Shown: piece by piece, positions 35,612 to 51,046 of the stretch
How positions within the stretch are numbered: position 1 is the stretch's first letter
How the letters are laid out: each line of letters begins with the position of its first letter
Origin: Druceiella hillmani
Taxonomy: Eukaryota; Arthropoda; Insecta; Lepidoptera; Hepialidae
Assembly: GCA_039881145.1 (NCBI GenBank)
Contig: JAYKKI010000095.1
Location: 5,097,501 to 5,161,500, forward strand
Length of the DNA: 64,000 nt
Direction: 5' to 3'
Program-made: the position numbers and the translations under genes
The notes under the pieces: model-generated
Database searches by the model: none
Told to the model about the DNA's origin: nothing
What the model saw: the letters and a program-made list of their open reading frames with translations, nothing else

Positions 35612-35850
35612 ATCTTACAAAATGTAATTAAGTTTTAAAACAATATGTAATAAATTAAAATTTAATGGTAAATATAAAATAAATACGACTTAATTGACAA
35701 ACTTGTGATACTGACGACTTCAAATATATTTAGCAAAAATTTATAACATCGGCGAAACTAATTCTAAGTAACGTTGCAAACGTTAGACGCGCTAGCGTTT
35801 TGTACGTTTCAATTTATTTAATTTTGGTGGTCAAAGTGCAAACATCCGTA
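35612..35850 (-). promoter_or_regulatory. Presumed 5' flank of the acyl-CoA synthetase gene
   Basis: This is the sequence upstream of the start codon on the minus strand. It contains a small GC-richer island with a near-palindrome, AACGTTAGACGCGCTAGCGTT in two overlapping halves around 35772-35800, which stands out from the AT-rich surroundings. No TATA box or initiator could be chosen with confidence. Confidence 0.3.
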
Positions 35851-40139
<4,289 letters not shown>

Positions 40140-40832
40140 TAGAATTTTTGTATAAATTTTTGCACAATAGTTTTGTGAGTCACGGCAACAATTTTTTCAT
40201 CAAACTTTTTACCAACTCAAATAAGAGGTATTGTTAAATACTTCACGCAGCGTTCCGTGTGTACTTACTTATCGTGAGGCAGTTTACGAGCGCCGCGCCG
40301 AGTGGGGGTGCAAGTCTGGATAGTGGCGCCGTGCCAGCGGTGACAGAGCGAACTAGGTCCACACGAATGATGCCGAAGCTCGGCGCTTTAGTTCGTCACC
40401 GAACGGTCTGTTGAGAAGACGTGTGGCTCTTGTGAGCGCTCGCATTTTAATACCGACAGTGCCGTGTATACTACTTACACAAGCGCACCCGAGTAACTTG
40501 AGTCGACGCCGTTAGTAACAGCTGATCGACGCCGCGTATCGTTTTGTTAGTGTTTGCATCGTCGTATCCGTATTGTTGGATGGATTTCGAGTGTGATATG
40601 TGATAAGTGTTATTATTATTTATCCCGATTTTAAAAAGCGTAACGTGCGATTGGATTACCTTACAGTTGGAGCCGTGAAGTGTGCTAAATTGTGAATCGA
40701 AGCAGTGTGCCGGCTTCCGGCTACTAGTGGCTGACGTCTCATTTATGTGTAGTGGATTCGTGCGTGACCGCCCGCCGTCCGACCGGCTATTTATGGGCGC
40801 GATCTGACGCGAGCGAGTGCCCGCCCAGCCCA
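40140..40832 (+). promoter_or_regulatory. Promoter/5' UTR region of the 263-aa protein gene, with upstream ORFs
   Basis: Base composition changes sharply from AT-rich to GC- and CpG-rich at about 40250. Within it, ATG at 40580 opens a 7-codon ORF ending TGA at 40603. ATG at 40745 opens a 20-codon ORF ending TGA at 40807, out of frame with and 25 bases before the main ATG. Such leaders can lower translation of the main frame. A TATAAATT string lies at about 40151, but the transcription start cannot be fixed from sequence. An intron in this leader cannot be excluded. Confidence 0.5.
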
Positions 40833-41624
40833 ATGACGGGGTACGCCCGCGGAGAGGCCGACTTCCCCGGCATGCCCGCCGACCGCTATCGCCAGGAGGC
40901 GGCGCGGCCTGCCTCCCTCACGCCCAAAGATTACTCCGTGCCTTTACACGTAGACTGTAGTATCGAATACGAGCTTCCCGACTGTGCCAAACCGCCGCAG
41001 GGCGTCAAGATTGAGCCCCTGCTCATGATTCACCCGTCGCACTTCAGGAGGCTCGAAAGTCTGCGGCGAGTTCCGTTTGTGAACAACCTGCCGAAAACGG
41101 CGGAAGCGCCGACGGCGGGGCGCGTGCCGCGGCCATCGCGCGCGGCGCGCCCTCGCCCTCGCGCCGCGCCCGCAGCAGCCGCACCCGCACCCGCGCTGCC
41201 CGCGCCCGCTGCTCCTCTGCCCGCCGCCGAGTACCGCTTCCTGCTCGACGATCTGCTCGATTCGCGGCCCGCCGCCGCCAAACCTGACGAGTACGCCGCT
41301 ACGGCCGCTTACCGCTTCGACAATTATCCGGACGGCTGCTGCAACGACTACCGTCTCGCCAATGGCGTCTTCTACGATTCGTCAGACTACGCCCTGTGCA
41401 ACGTGAACGGTCTCAAGGCCTCGCTGGGCAAGTACCAGCACCGGCAGCGCTCGTTAAAGACTCACCCGTACCTGGCGACGGGCGCCTGCGCTGCGCCCGA
41501 CTTGCCCGCCGGCCCCGACTGTGATATTTCTCATTCTAGTAGCATACAGGGTAACTATACTACGACGTCCTTCGACCACTTGACGAAAAGGAAAACGTTA
41601 CAACAGCTGCCCATTTACATGTAA
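40833..41624 (+). CDS. Unrecognised 263-aa protein, intronless, GC- and CpG-rich
   Basis: A single open frame runs from ATG at 40833 (context CCAATGA) to TAA at 41624. The frame is open upstream to 40728 but has no earlier ATG, so this start is preferred over the non-ATG extension at 40752. Residues 1-90 hold a conserved-looking block (KDYSVPLHVDCSIEYELPD, VKIEPLLMIHPSHFRR), including VKIE, which fits the psi-K-x-E sumoylation consensus. Residues 98-132 are Pro/Ala/Arg low complexity. The C-terminal half is Tyr- and Asp-rich (YRFDNYPDG, GVFYDSSDY) and ends TLQQLPIYM. There is no signal peptide or membrane segment, which suggests a cytosolic or nuclear protein. I do not recognise the family and assign no function. 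Codon use is strongly GC-biased compared with the AT-rich surroundings. AATAAA follows at 41777. It is divergent from the synthetase gene, about 5 kb away. Confidence 0.82.
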   Translation: MTGYARGEADFPGMPADRYRQEAARPASLTPKDYSVPLHVDCSIEYELPDCAKPPQGVKIEPLLMIHPSHFRRLESLRRVPFVNNLPKTAEAPTAGRVPRPSRAARPRPRAAPAAAAPAPALPAPAAPLPAAEYRFLLDDLLDSRPAAAKPDEYAATAAYRFDNYPDGCCNDYRLANGVFYDSSDYALCNVNGLKASLGKYQHRQRSLKTHPYLATGACAAPDLPAGPDCDISHSSSIQGNYTTTSFDHLTKRKTLQQLPIYM

Positions 41625-41776
41625 GCGCGCCGACCGGCGGACGCCTCAGACTGAAACCGAACATTTACGGGTATAAACGTTGGAACTGTTCATTCTTTCG
41701 CGTTGTTTTCGTTTCGTAGTTTCCGTCGCCCGGCGAACACCACTTTCGTCGACCGGATCTACAATTAGCCACCGAA

Positions 41777-41782
41777 AATAAA
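41777..41782 (+). terminator. AATAAA polyadenylation signal of the 263-aa protein gene
   Basis: A canonical AATAAA lies 153 bases after the stop codon, on the correct strand. Other A-rich candidates lie further downstream, so alternative ends are possible. Confidence 0.55.
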
Positions 41783-41799
41783 ATATAGCCTTGCATAAA

Positions 41800-44700
41800 T
41801 TATTCCTCTGCCTAATTCTAGGTGTATTAAGATATCTGTGTATACGTCAATCGCGTTGTATGTCGTAAAAGCTGTATTCCTAAAAAATATAAATAGCGTG
41901 TCAATATCCGTAGGGCAGTATTATATCCGTATTAGTATATTGTTACCAATCGAAGCAAGATATATGATGGTTTATCGGTCCTACATTATGTACATTTTCC
42001 GATGCGAGTAGGTATTATTTAAATAAATTATTAAATGTTGACCTCGTTCATAATTTATTATTTTATAAAACTTTTGACTCATGCCTATTTGAAAATGTGA
42101 TTTTATCCATAGTATATTTATATAACAATCTAGATACCTAAGAATAGAAATACAGCAAACCCACATAGGACGCCAAATTAATAGTATTAACGCGGGCTGC
42201 GGCTTCGAATGAATAAGCTTGAGCCGTCCTAAGCTCGACACTTGTTTGTTAAGATTTCTTTTTACCTGGAACTTTATGTGAAGCTACCATGTAAGATTTA
42301 GGTCGGTGGCTGAACATCGGTTTACTCTAAATGTATCAAATGAGACTTTGTAGAATCTTATTTTTAAATTTGTAAATATAGAAGTTAAATTATGATTTAA
42401 TTTGTAAATGTATATAGATGTCAGGAAGCGAAACTCGGAAGAGAGCGGAGCTATGTTGATTGTCGGAGCGGGCGGACGAAAGCGCGCCGCACGCCCCATC
42501 CCTTTATTCTTTATTATTTCTTTGACTTTTCATATAATGACGAGTAATTATTTCATCTCTTGCAACACAATAGTTGACCTCGAATTACCGGAATCTTATA
42601 TGGTATGCATACTTGTAGTATTTTCTATACCTCTTCGTACATTGCAATCTTTAATTCCGAAAACATTCAATTTATTGTTTTGCTCTTGTACCTATATGGA
42701 AAAAGTCGATTAAACTGTTGACATTCTTCAACCGTTCGCTTCATGAACCGATACAGAATATTCGACAAAGTGACTGAGAAACTTAACTAAGAATTCTGTA
42801 TTTCGGCAGAAGCAATGGTGTACATACCTATAAAATACATAAATGTTTGTATTCGACTGTAATTATATCTGAAGTCATTAATTTAATCTGCTATAACTGT
42901 GATGTTTTCTTATAATTAATAGTGCATTTTGTAAAGATTAATTTAATTAATTTAAAGAAAAGATAAAGCCACTTTATGTGAAATGTAAAAAGTAACAAAT
43001 TGTGTTTTATTGGCTCATTGTTTAGGCCTGTGATTAGACGTGCAAAACGCTGTCTGCGCGGAACTAATTACTGTTCATCTTGAATCTAAGTAGAACCAAA
43101 CCTATTTTGTTAAATGTAAATTATCGGATGTTCAAAGTGAAACTATGCAAATTGGAGTCGGAAGAAATAAATAGTCTTCAACAAGGAGAAGTAAATCTGT
43201 ATAGGAACAAATCGCTTATTAAGTTATAATATCCTAAGAAATGTGTACAATGATACAATTTGTTATTAATTAGACTGACGTTTGATATTGAATGGTATAA
43301 TGAGATGCGAAGAGTTGCATGTTAAAATTTGATTAATTTTCAATTATTTTTAAAACTGTAGACACCGGGAACTGTTCTAGAACATTTTTATTTAGACACC
43401 TACATACTTAATATAAAATAATGGAATAAAGATAATTATGTATGTAAGTACCTATTAAAATATAACAAGCTGGAGTCACCCCATGACTGTTGTAGTGAAT
43501 ATACTTAAAATAAAATACATTTTCCTAAGACTGTCCAATAGTTATCTATCTTATCATATTTAGATATTTTTGAAAAATAAATGGTGTATTTAATGTAATT
43601 ATTAATCCATTCCTATGTTTTAAATTATTCTTTGCTCCTCAAGTACCTACAATAAATTTTAATTTTCTTTATCGATGTCAAATCTTTTTCTTGATCGAAG
43701 TTTATGCAATTAACGCATAGAGTGTTAACTATATAAACTTTAGTCACCTGTGTTAAATATAGTTAATTTATAAAATGTGAATTTCGTAGAATATACTTGG
43801 TTAGCAAAAAAGTGACACTATATAGAAGCGATGTATAAGCTTATTAAACATCGTACAATAGAGAATATTAATTTAGCTAGTCAGCATACAAGATCTGTAT
43901 CTTATCACTGTACTAAAATTTGTAATGCGCTTTCTAAAATCTGTCTGCACTTCTTAACTTGTTTTACTTTACTTTTAGAACCAAATACAAGATGAAATTT
44001 AAATATAGATAATGGAAGTTAAAATCGGACAATAAAAATGTTATTTAGCATATAAAGTAATATAAAAATTAAATAAAAGTAAAAAAACAATGTTCTAATA
44101 ATAAAAATAAATAAAGAAACAAAAACATCAAACAAAGTATAATACGTTAATATTACCGTTCTAGAATAGTTCTCCAATATAAAACCAGATTGTATGTTGT
44201 TTTAAATGGAACCGCTTATAATTCTAATCCATACATAGTCCTCTGGACCATAGCCTGTGAAAAAAAATGTTTTGGCATGTAACACTCTTTTTGAAACGCT
44301 TACTTAGCATATCATAATATTATTCTATTATATTGTGTCATAGTCCAATGCCAAAAAATATAAATATCTTTTTACAGAAAATTTATATAACTAGTTTTAT
44401 TTATTCCAAAAAAACCATTAAGCTTCGACATATTAACCTGTCAGAGATCATCGTAGCGATGTGGGGTTAAGAGTGAAAAATATGTTTGGCTCTATATTTA
44501 ATTCGTTAACATTCATATTAATAAGTAGAAATATGGTTAGAACATGAGTAGACAATTTATATTCAAGGACCAGTCACCAAAACGTCATTTTAATTATGTT
44601 TCAAGTGTTATCGAATTCCATTGAGCCGGTTATGAATACCTAACACACATCTGCCGCATTTAGTTTCAGATACCTATATTGGTACTGAAGAAACTTAGAA

Positions 44701-47700
44701 GAAATGTTAAAACTTTTGCGGTAGAAGTGATTCAAACTGGGAATGTAAATCGACTTTTTACTACCATAAATTTATAAATATTTCATACACAACTGGTAAT
44801 AAAAGTGTTTTGAATATAAATACACATTAAACATTTATATACATTTGGGTTGCATTACTTATGAAATAACAATGTTAATTAAGATATAGGAATAAAATGC
44901 TTTTTTTTAATTGTTTTCTTTGTTCTCAAAAATAGTATTAGGGAAAATAAATGTCATAATCGTTATTTCCACATCACTGCACCAATAATATGCTGAGGCT
45001 TGGAAAAAATAAAAAAGTATAAAAACAATGAGAAATATTATTAATGTCGGTTAATCAAATATACTTGAATAACAAACCTACTAAAACATAGCCTTCAATG
45101 TAATAGAAATCATTAACGTTTTATATTTTTTTAAATGTTCAGTTTTACACTTACAATTAATGTGAATTTCAGAACTCGCGCCAGATTCCATATTTCACGG
45201 TAAGCATAGTGTGTATACTTTGTCGCCTGTAATTATCTTTTAATTGAAATATGTCATCTACAACCCAAGCAACATGGCGTCATCTATATTGAGTTACGTG
45301 GAATCTAAATAAAGGACTTCTTCGCGGAAGTCACCTGCAAGATAAATGTAATCGAAAACAAATGCGTCAAAATGGAATCGTGTTGAAATATGGTACCTGT
45401 TTAATAAAACCGTCACATGCTGCGCTGCTCACTCGCGCTATTTTGGCAACACGAAAATTATCGTTATCTCGCTCTCCTCCTATTAACGGGAGAGAGAAGG
45501 ACGTGCACCTAACTGCCTACAAGTTTTTACAGCTCAGCGAGCAGCGTTTTCAGCTTTATCCTTTTCTCCCTTGTTTCTTAGTTATGTTGGAAAGTGTATA
45601 AGACACATCGAAAACGAAAAATGTTAGATGTTTTATTATAGGGTATTAGTTATTTACGAAAACTATTCATGGCCACCGTAGCATATCAGTGGAAAGTTTC
45701 AATGAAAGGTTTGGATAAAATGTAGCGTGACTTTTATTATGGTTATAAGATTATTTTTTAAGACAGAAGTTAATCAAAGGCTGCGTTTAATAAACCTGGC
45801 AAAAATGGTTTAAGTTGTAGTTGATATTTATATTCCATTATAATAAATAAAACAAGTTGTAAACTAAGCAACTTTTGACAGTTTTATACTTAAGACACTT
45901 TTATGTTACGTAATAATATTTAACGAAATTAACACTTGAAAGCGTTGTTAGTGGATACTTATCGTATAACTATATGTTATGTTAATTTTATTTTGGTATA
46001 TCAGTTCAAATCGTTTCGCTTTGTATAAAATTGTCCTAATAAATTTTGATCAATTTAGCGAAGAGAGGATAGCCGACTCCTGCGATGTTTAGAAATGTTA
46101 CTTTTATGCCCCGATAGATGTCGGGACTCAATCGCACTAGGATTTTGTATTTAATCATTTTTGTTATACAATTTGTTAGGTTAACGAATATGTTGCAAAG
46201 TTCTAAGTTAAAGATACATTTTACAATTGTAATTTACACCTAGTCGAATACATTTGTTTTCCGATATGAAAAGTCATTATAATATCGAGAGAATTATGTA
46301 GATGTGATGCGGTGGATCCCATTATTGAATGAAAATTATGGGCAGCACATATTGCGGACACCATTAATAATCGTTTACTATTTATTTATTGTTCAAAAGA
46401 GTTAGAAAGTTGTAATAGATGAGACCTTTGCACAAGTGCGACGTTTGCATAGAGTCCTGTGAAACTCTCAGCACGCTAACAAGATTGCACAAATACACGA
46501 AACTGACTCTTTGTTTACAATCGTTGTTGTTATAATTATATGGTTAGTTATTATTAAAACCATTTACGTAAAAGTGGACTCTCCTTATATAAAAATATTA
46601 AAATTTATCAAGTGTAATAAAATTAGCGACATGCCGAAAGCGTTGGCAATATTTAAGAGCGACATTACAGTTCGCGATAAGCGAGCCCATATTGAGTTCA
46701 TCAGCTGATAGCATATATAAACTCGCCACACGCATTACACCACGCTCCGACTACAATTGAAAGTTTTATAACATCCACGTTCTTCATGCCTTGGAAATGA
46801 AAAAGGTTACAATAAAAGAAATTCTGTTATGTATTATTTTTAAAATATCAACAATATTCTTAGGTATCTGTTAATACTACTGGCCAGTATTGATATTTTT
46901 AAAGGTTACCAAATCGCGTCTATGGATATTAAAGAAACGTCGCGGATGGCGAATATTTGACTACAGTGGTTATTACATTTTTGACCAAGAATTACTATAA
47001 TAACGGCTATAATTGTATTTTCGCAAGTGATTACTAATGGCTGCATAAATAAATGGAAATATGAATTGCAAATTGCACAGGTTCAGAGATAAGTATCGAA
47101 TGAAATTAAGATTTATTTGGTTAGATTGGAATTGCCAGCAGCGTTTTATAAGTTTAACGATATTGAAATTCAAGCGCAAACCTTAACAGCTTAATAAATC
47201 GATCTGAATGATGGAGGGCATAAAAATTCACGTAATATTTAATATTAAAATGGACGATGGTTCATTTAAATTTCCGGGTTGATAATTAATTTCCGCTTTT
47301 CTTTAAAACTTAACGATTTTGTATTTAGTTAAAGGCTGATTAATCGATAAGATTTGATTAGATATTGAAAGGCTTCATTATAATCTGTTTTAATTAATAA
47401 AACCTGGGAGTGGGTTTGATAATGATATTGATTTTAACATAACATTTTAGATTTATATCGACGAAATTATATTGAAATTTAAATAATCAAAGGTCACATT
47501 TTGATCGATGTTACCATATTTTATAGTTATATATAACGAATAATATGTGCTTATTTTAAATTCACTGTGTGAATTCGGTCTTAATTGATCGTTTTTATTC
47601 AACTATTATTCTTAGAAATATCGTAAATTTAAAAAAATAGATCAAATTATTAAATATTTTATTTAGACACGTGAAAAATGAAGTAGTTATTTTAAGTTAC

Positions 47701-48180
47701 GTGAGTTAACATTAATTTTATTAATGGTGATTTCGTACCTTGCGAAACTTCTTGGCTATAATTTTCTTTGCTAAGTATTGTGAACATAAAACGTCATGTT
47801 TTTATACAGCGTGTTAATGGTGTATTTACAACATCATCGGCTTACTGCCCACGCTTATTCATAATTTATACTACCCGTTATTAACAGCCGTATATTCATT
47901 CCGATACGAATTACACGAAATAACGTTTTTAACTTAATTGTAATATATTTCAAATCGGTTTCCACGTAAATTTTATTGGTCCATTAAATTTGAGCAATTT
48001 ATGCAGAGCGTTCTGGGTCTTACGAGGCAAAGTGGCTATTTAATTTTACGAGCCATACAGTCTTATTTATGGCTAACTATTTTGGAAGGAACGTTTTTAT
48101 ACCTCCATGTAGGTACGGGCGCCGTTGCGCTGGAGGGTGGGTTGGTTGGACCTTCTTGGAGACGTGCCTTCGTGTAGTTA
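41800..48180. other. Gene-free region downstream of the 263-aa protein gene
   Basis: No frame here looks coding. A GC-richer patch at 42425-42505 lies in a 101-codon frame that I do not accept. It may be an extended 3' UTR. 45160-45560 and 46060-46320 are also less AT-rich. 46900-48130 is non-repetitive, with several TAATTA/TAATTG strings. No RNA gene was recognised. Confidence 0.4.
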
Positions 48181-48181
48181 A

Positions 48182-48605
48182 ATACGTGAGTATACTATTC
48201 TTGTTATGTTCATTTTGTGCAAGACAATATGATTATTGTATTTGAGTTATATTAAATTATATGTTCATTCGAAACATTGTAGTCGAATTTTATACAAATG
48301 GTGTATGATTTATTCGGTTAAGACATATTTTATATAGCTTCCCGTCAAATACATGAGTATACTATTCTTGTTATGTTCATTCGAAATATTATAGTCGAAT
48401 TTTACACAAATGATGTATGATTTATTCGGTTAAGACATTTTATATAACTTCCCGTCAAATACATGAGTATACTATTCTTGTTATGTTTATTTTGTGCAAG
48501 ACAATATGATTATTGCAATTTATTTATTGAAATACTATAGTCGAATTTAAAAAAAATGGTTTGTAATTTATTCGGTCAAGACATATTTTATAAACTTCCT
48601 GTTAA
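48182..48605. repeat. Three-copy direct repeat, unequal units
   Basis: The phrase GTGAGTATACTATTCTTGTT/ATGAGTATACTATTCTTG recurs at about 48187, 48353 and 48463. Each is followed by a variable internal part and the shared ending ATTTATTCGGTTAAGACAT. The middle unit lacks about 50 bp found in the first and third. Confidence 0.8.
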
Positions 48606-48837
48606 ATATTTATAATCGCAGTTTTTGTATTTACTTTTAATAAGCTGTTGGATTAAACCCTTAGAACTCAAGAGTAACAGCGAGATGACTTTATATAAAT
48701 AGAAGGATATTTCATTTCAGGGTCACAGGCGGTAACTCTGACTATCAATTATGATAAGATAAGATACCTAAATAAAACCTTTCAGTTATCACATTCTCTT
48801 TCGCGGTCAACGCTGGAAGAACATCGAGACAGGAAAT

Positions 48838-49095
48838 AAGGTACTTGATACAAATAAGGCTTATACACCCAAAAATTAAAAAGAATAAATCCAACTTCGA
48901 AAATAAGGTACTTGATACAAATAAGGCGTACCTAATTACGCCTACCTAAGTACCTTATTTTAGAAGTTGGGTTAATTTTTTTTTAAATTTTTGAAGTGAA
49001 TTAGAAAAGAGAATTGTGTTTTGAAAATTGAATTTAAATTTTATAAAACTTTATCTGCTGTGCTTTATTTTTTTGCCGTGTTTGGGTGTATAAAA
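48838..49095. repeat. Imperfect inverted repeat
   Basis: ACACCCAAAAATTAAAAAG, AACTTCGAAAATAAGGTAC and complements (GTACCTTATTTTAGAAGTT, GTTTGGGTGTATAAAAG) face each other around 48920-48945. AAGGTACTTGATACAAATAA also occurs twice directly. It is a possible foldback MITE. Confidence 0.5.
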
Positions 49096-50468
49096 GTTCA
49101 GTAACAGACACAACTGTGAGTTTTATCGTCAAAATATCGCAAAATTATTGCAAATATATTTCAAATTAAGAATGATTATACGTAGTCGTAATATTTTAAT
49201 TATTTATTAGACATTAATGGCAAGTGATGACGACCGAAATGGATGGAAGTTGAAAATAAAATGAGAAAAAAGGTGAGACTTATTTATAAAAGTTGTTATA
49301 AATGTGTTATGTATAATTCCTTTCATCCGACAACTCGTTTGAAATACACAAGTCGGACACAATAATCGATAGTTTAAACGAAGCTAATGCATTAATTAAC
49401 TAATCGTCATTGTCAAATATAGCAGTATATTAACTATCGCCTAAACGATTATCGGAATTCATAATTTTTAAAGAATCGTTTAACAACAATTAAAAGTATT
49501 TTATTATCATACCTTAACTATTACGGGCGACTTTTCGGTAGCAATTAATTTCATATGTAGAGTCATTAAAAATCATCTGGTAGTTGGCGTGTCTAATTTT
49601 TAACCATTAGTTACAAAGGAAAGTTAACCAAGGACACATAATGGTTATAATATAAGGTCCATTTCTTTTTCAGAATAGGAAATGTGGCTTTTATATGTTA
49701 CTTTTTAAAATTGTTTTTTTTCTGTTTTTTACTGATATAAGCTAATAATATTTATGAATTGAAAGCAATAAAACTCAATATATTACTATTGATTGTGAAA
49801 ATTAAACACATTCGCCTGGCGTTTCAATTTTTGAATTTCTGTATGAAAATTTTTGAATCGATTTAAAATAAGGCGGCAAAAGATAAACTCAATTTAACGG
49901 TCAGAACGGCAAATATTAAATTTCTTTAAGTTAAAGCATAAAATGAAAGCCGGCTATATGTCAATTTCGAACAAATATCTCATTGCTTTATCGTACATCA
50001 AATAATTGGCTGAACAAACACTTGAAAATGATTCTAACAGTTTCGAGGAAACTCACGATTAGATGTATTCAATTTGACAGAAAAAATGGTGTTCTAATTA
50101 CTTTCGGAGATTTATCGCAGAATTGTACAGTTGTATGGATTAAAATCTATTATAATATAGTTATATATTAAATATAATATAGTTATATATTTTAGTCAAA
50201 TTATACTATGATATAAAATCGTTTAAATGGGTGAGTTTTTACTTTGAGTCTTATGAATTGAAAAATAGAAATGGTCAAGACCATTACAGCGACTTATCAT
50301 AACATTTTATGCTGAGGTATTTGTTAGTTTTTGTGAAGTTATTACGCGTTGAGTAGCTAGATATTGTTGTTATGTACTGATAAATACTAAACGTTACTTC
50401 AAAACTGACTACTACTACTTTTGAAAAGCTACATCTGAATTGGGTCAGTAGTTATCACGTGATGCGTG
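49096..50468. other. AT-rich non-coding stretch
   Basis: No coding frame or repeat structure was recognised beyond short AT-rich runs such as the TATAATATAGTTATATATTA direct pair near 50150-50190. Confidence 0.4.
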
Positions 50469-50525
50469 CCCAAACAAACAAAAAGATTCTATAAATTATG
50501 GAATCTTTTTGTGTTTGTTTGCGCA
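50469..50525. repeat. Hairpin with 18-bp-plus arms
   Basis: AAACAAACAAAAAGATTC and its near-exact complement GAATCTTTTTGTGTTTGTTT surround an AT-rich loop of about 11 bases. Confidence 0.75.
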
Positions 50526-50623
50526 TTATTTTTCTGCAAATGTTTTCAATTTACAGGCACGCAATATAATTTATAGTTTTATAAAATCTGTGCATATAGA
50601 TTTTTAACTTACAAGTGTATGTA

Positions 50624-51046
50624 TACATGGTGTCCGCAAATAGATGTTGGATAAAGAAAGACGCTATCCGTTGGCTATAAAGGAATAAATTGTCGTTGAA
50701 ATAAAACGTAAAACACGTTTGTCCTTGAAATAAAACGTAAAAACGAAAAAAACGTAAAACACCCTTTTTCTAATTGAGTGAAAACAAATTACACATAACC
50801 TTTTTAACATATCCAATACTTGCCCGGAGTGCGGTGTTTACTCCCAGTGGCGATGTCTTCGCAGCTGTTCGCGGGCGGTGCTGAATAACGTGCGCAAGAA
50901 ACGTGTGTGAAAAAGATAACAAATAATTATGAATATTATTTTCAATTTTCCGAAAAAAGTAATCTTAAATTTTATTTTAACGACAATCAATATTTTAGTC
51001 AAGGAGTAACGTCTTTCTTTGTCCGAACTTATCCCCGGACACCGTA
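50624..51046. mobile_element. Candidate Tc1/mariner-type MITE
   Basis: Left end TGGTGTCCGCAAATAGATGT, then TGGATAAAGAAAGACG, pairs imperfectly with the right end (complement CGGTGTCCGGGGATAAGTTC, then GGACAAAGAAAGACG). TA lies outside each end. About 420 bp, non-coding, with an internal duplication of GAAATAAAACGTAAAACAC. Confidence 0.55.

Noticed and set aside
40752..40832. N-terminal extension of the 263-aa protein by 27 codons
   Set aside because: The extension would start at GTG. There is no ATG in frame between the upstream stop (40725) and 40833.
40471..40833. 120-codon minus-strand frame
   Set aside because: It lies antisense to the leader of the plus-strand gene, has no domain, and is a by-product of GC-rich sequence.
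41030..41281. 83-codon minus-strand Ala/Gly/Arg-rich frame
   Set aside because: It is the antisense shadow of the Pro/Ala-rich segment of the plus-strand gene.
42408..42713. 101-codon plus-strand frame
   Set aside because: The text has no domain and an uneven composition. It is more likely 3' flanking sequence with a chance GC-rich patch.
45362..45601. 79-codon plus-strand frame in a GC-richer patch
   Set aside because: No recognisable motif, no supporting splice or polyadenylation context.
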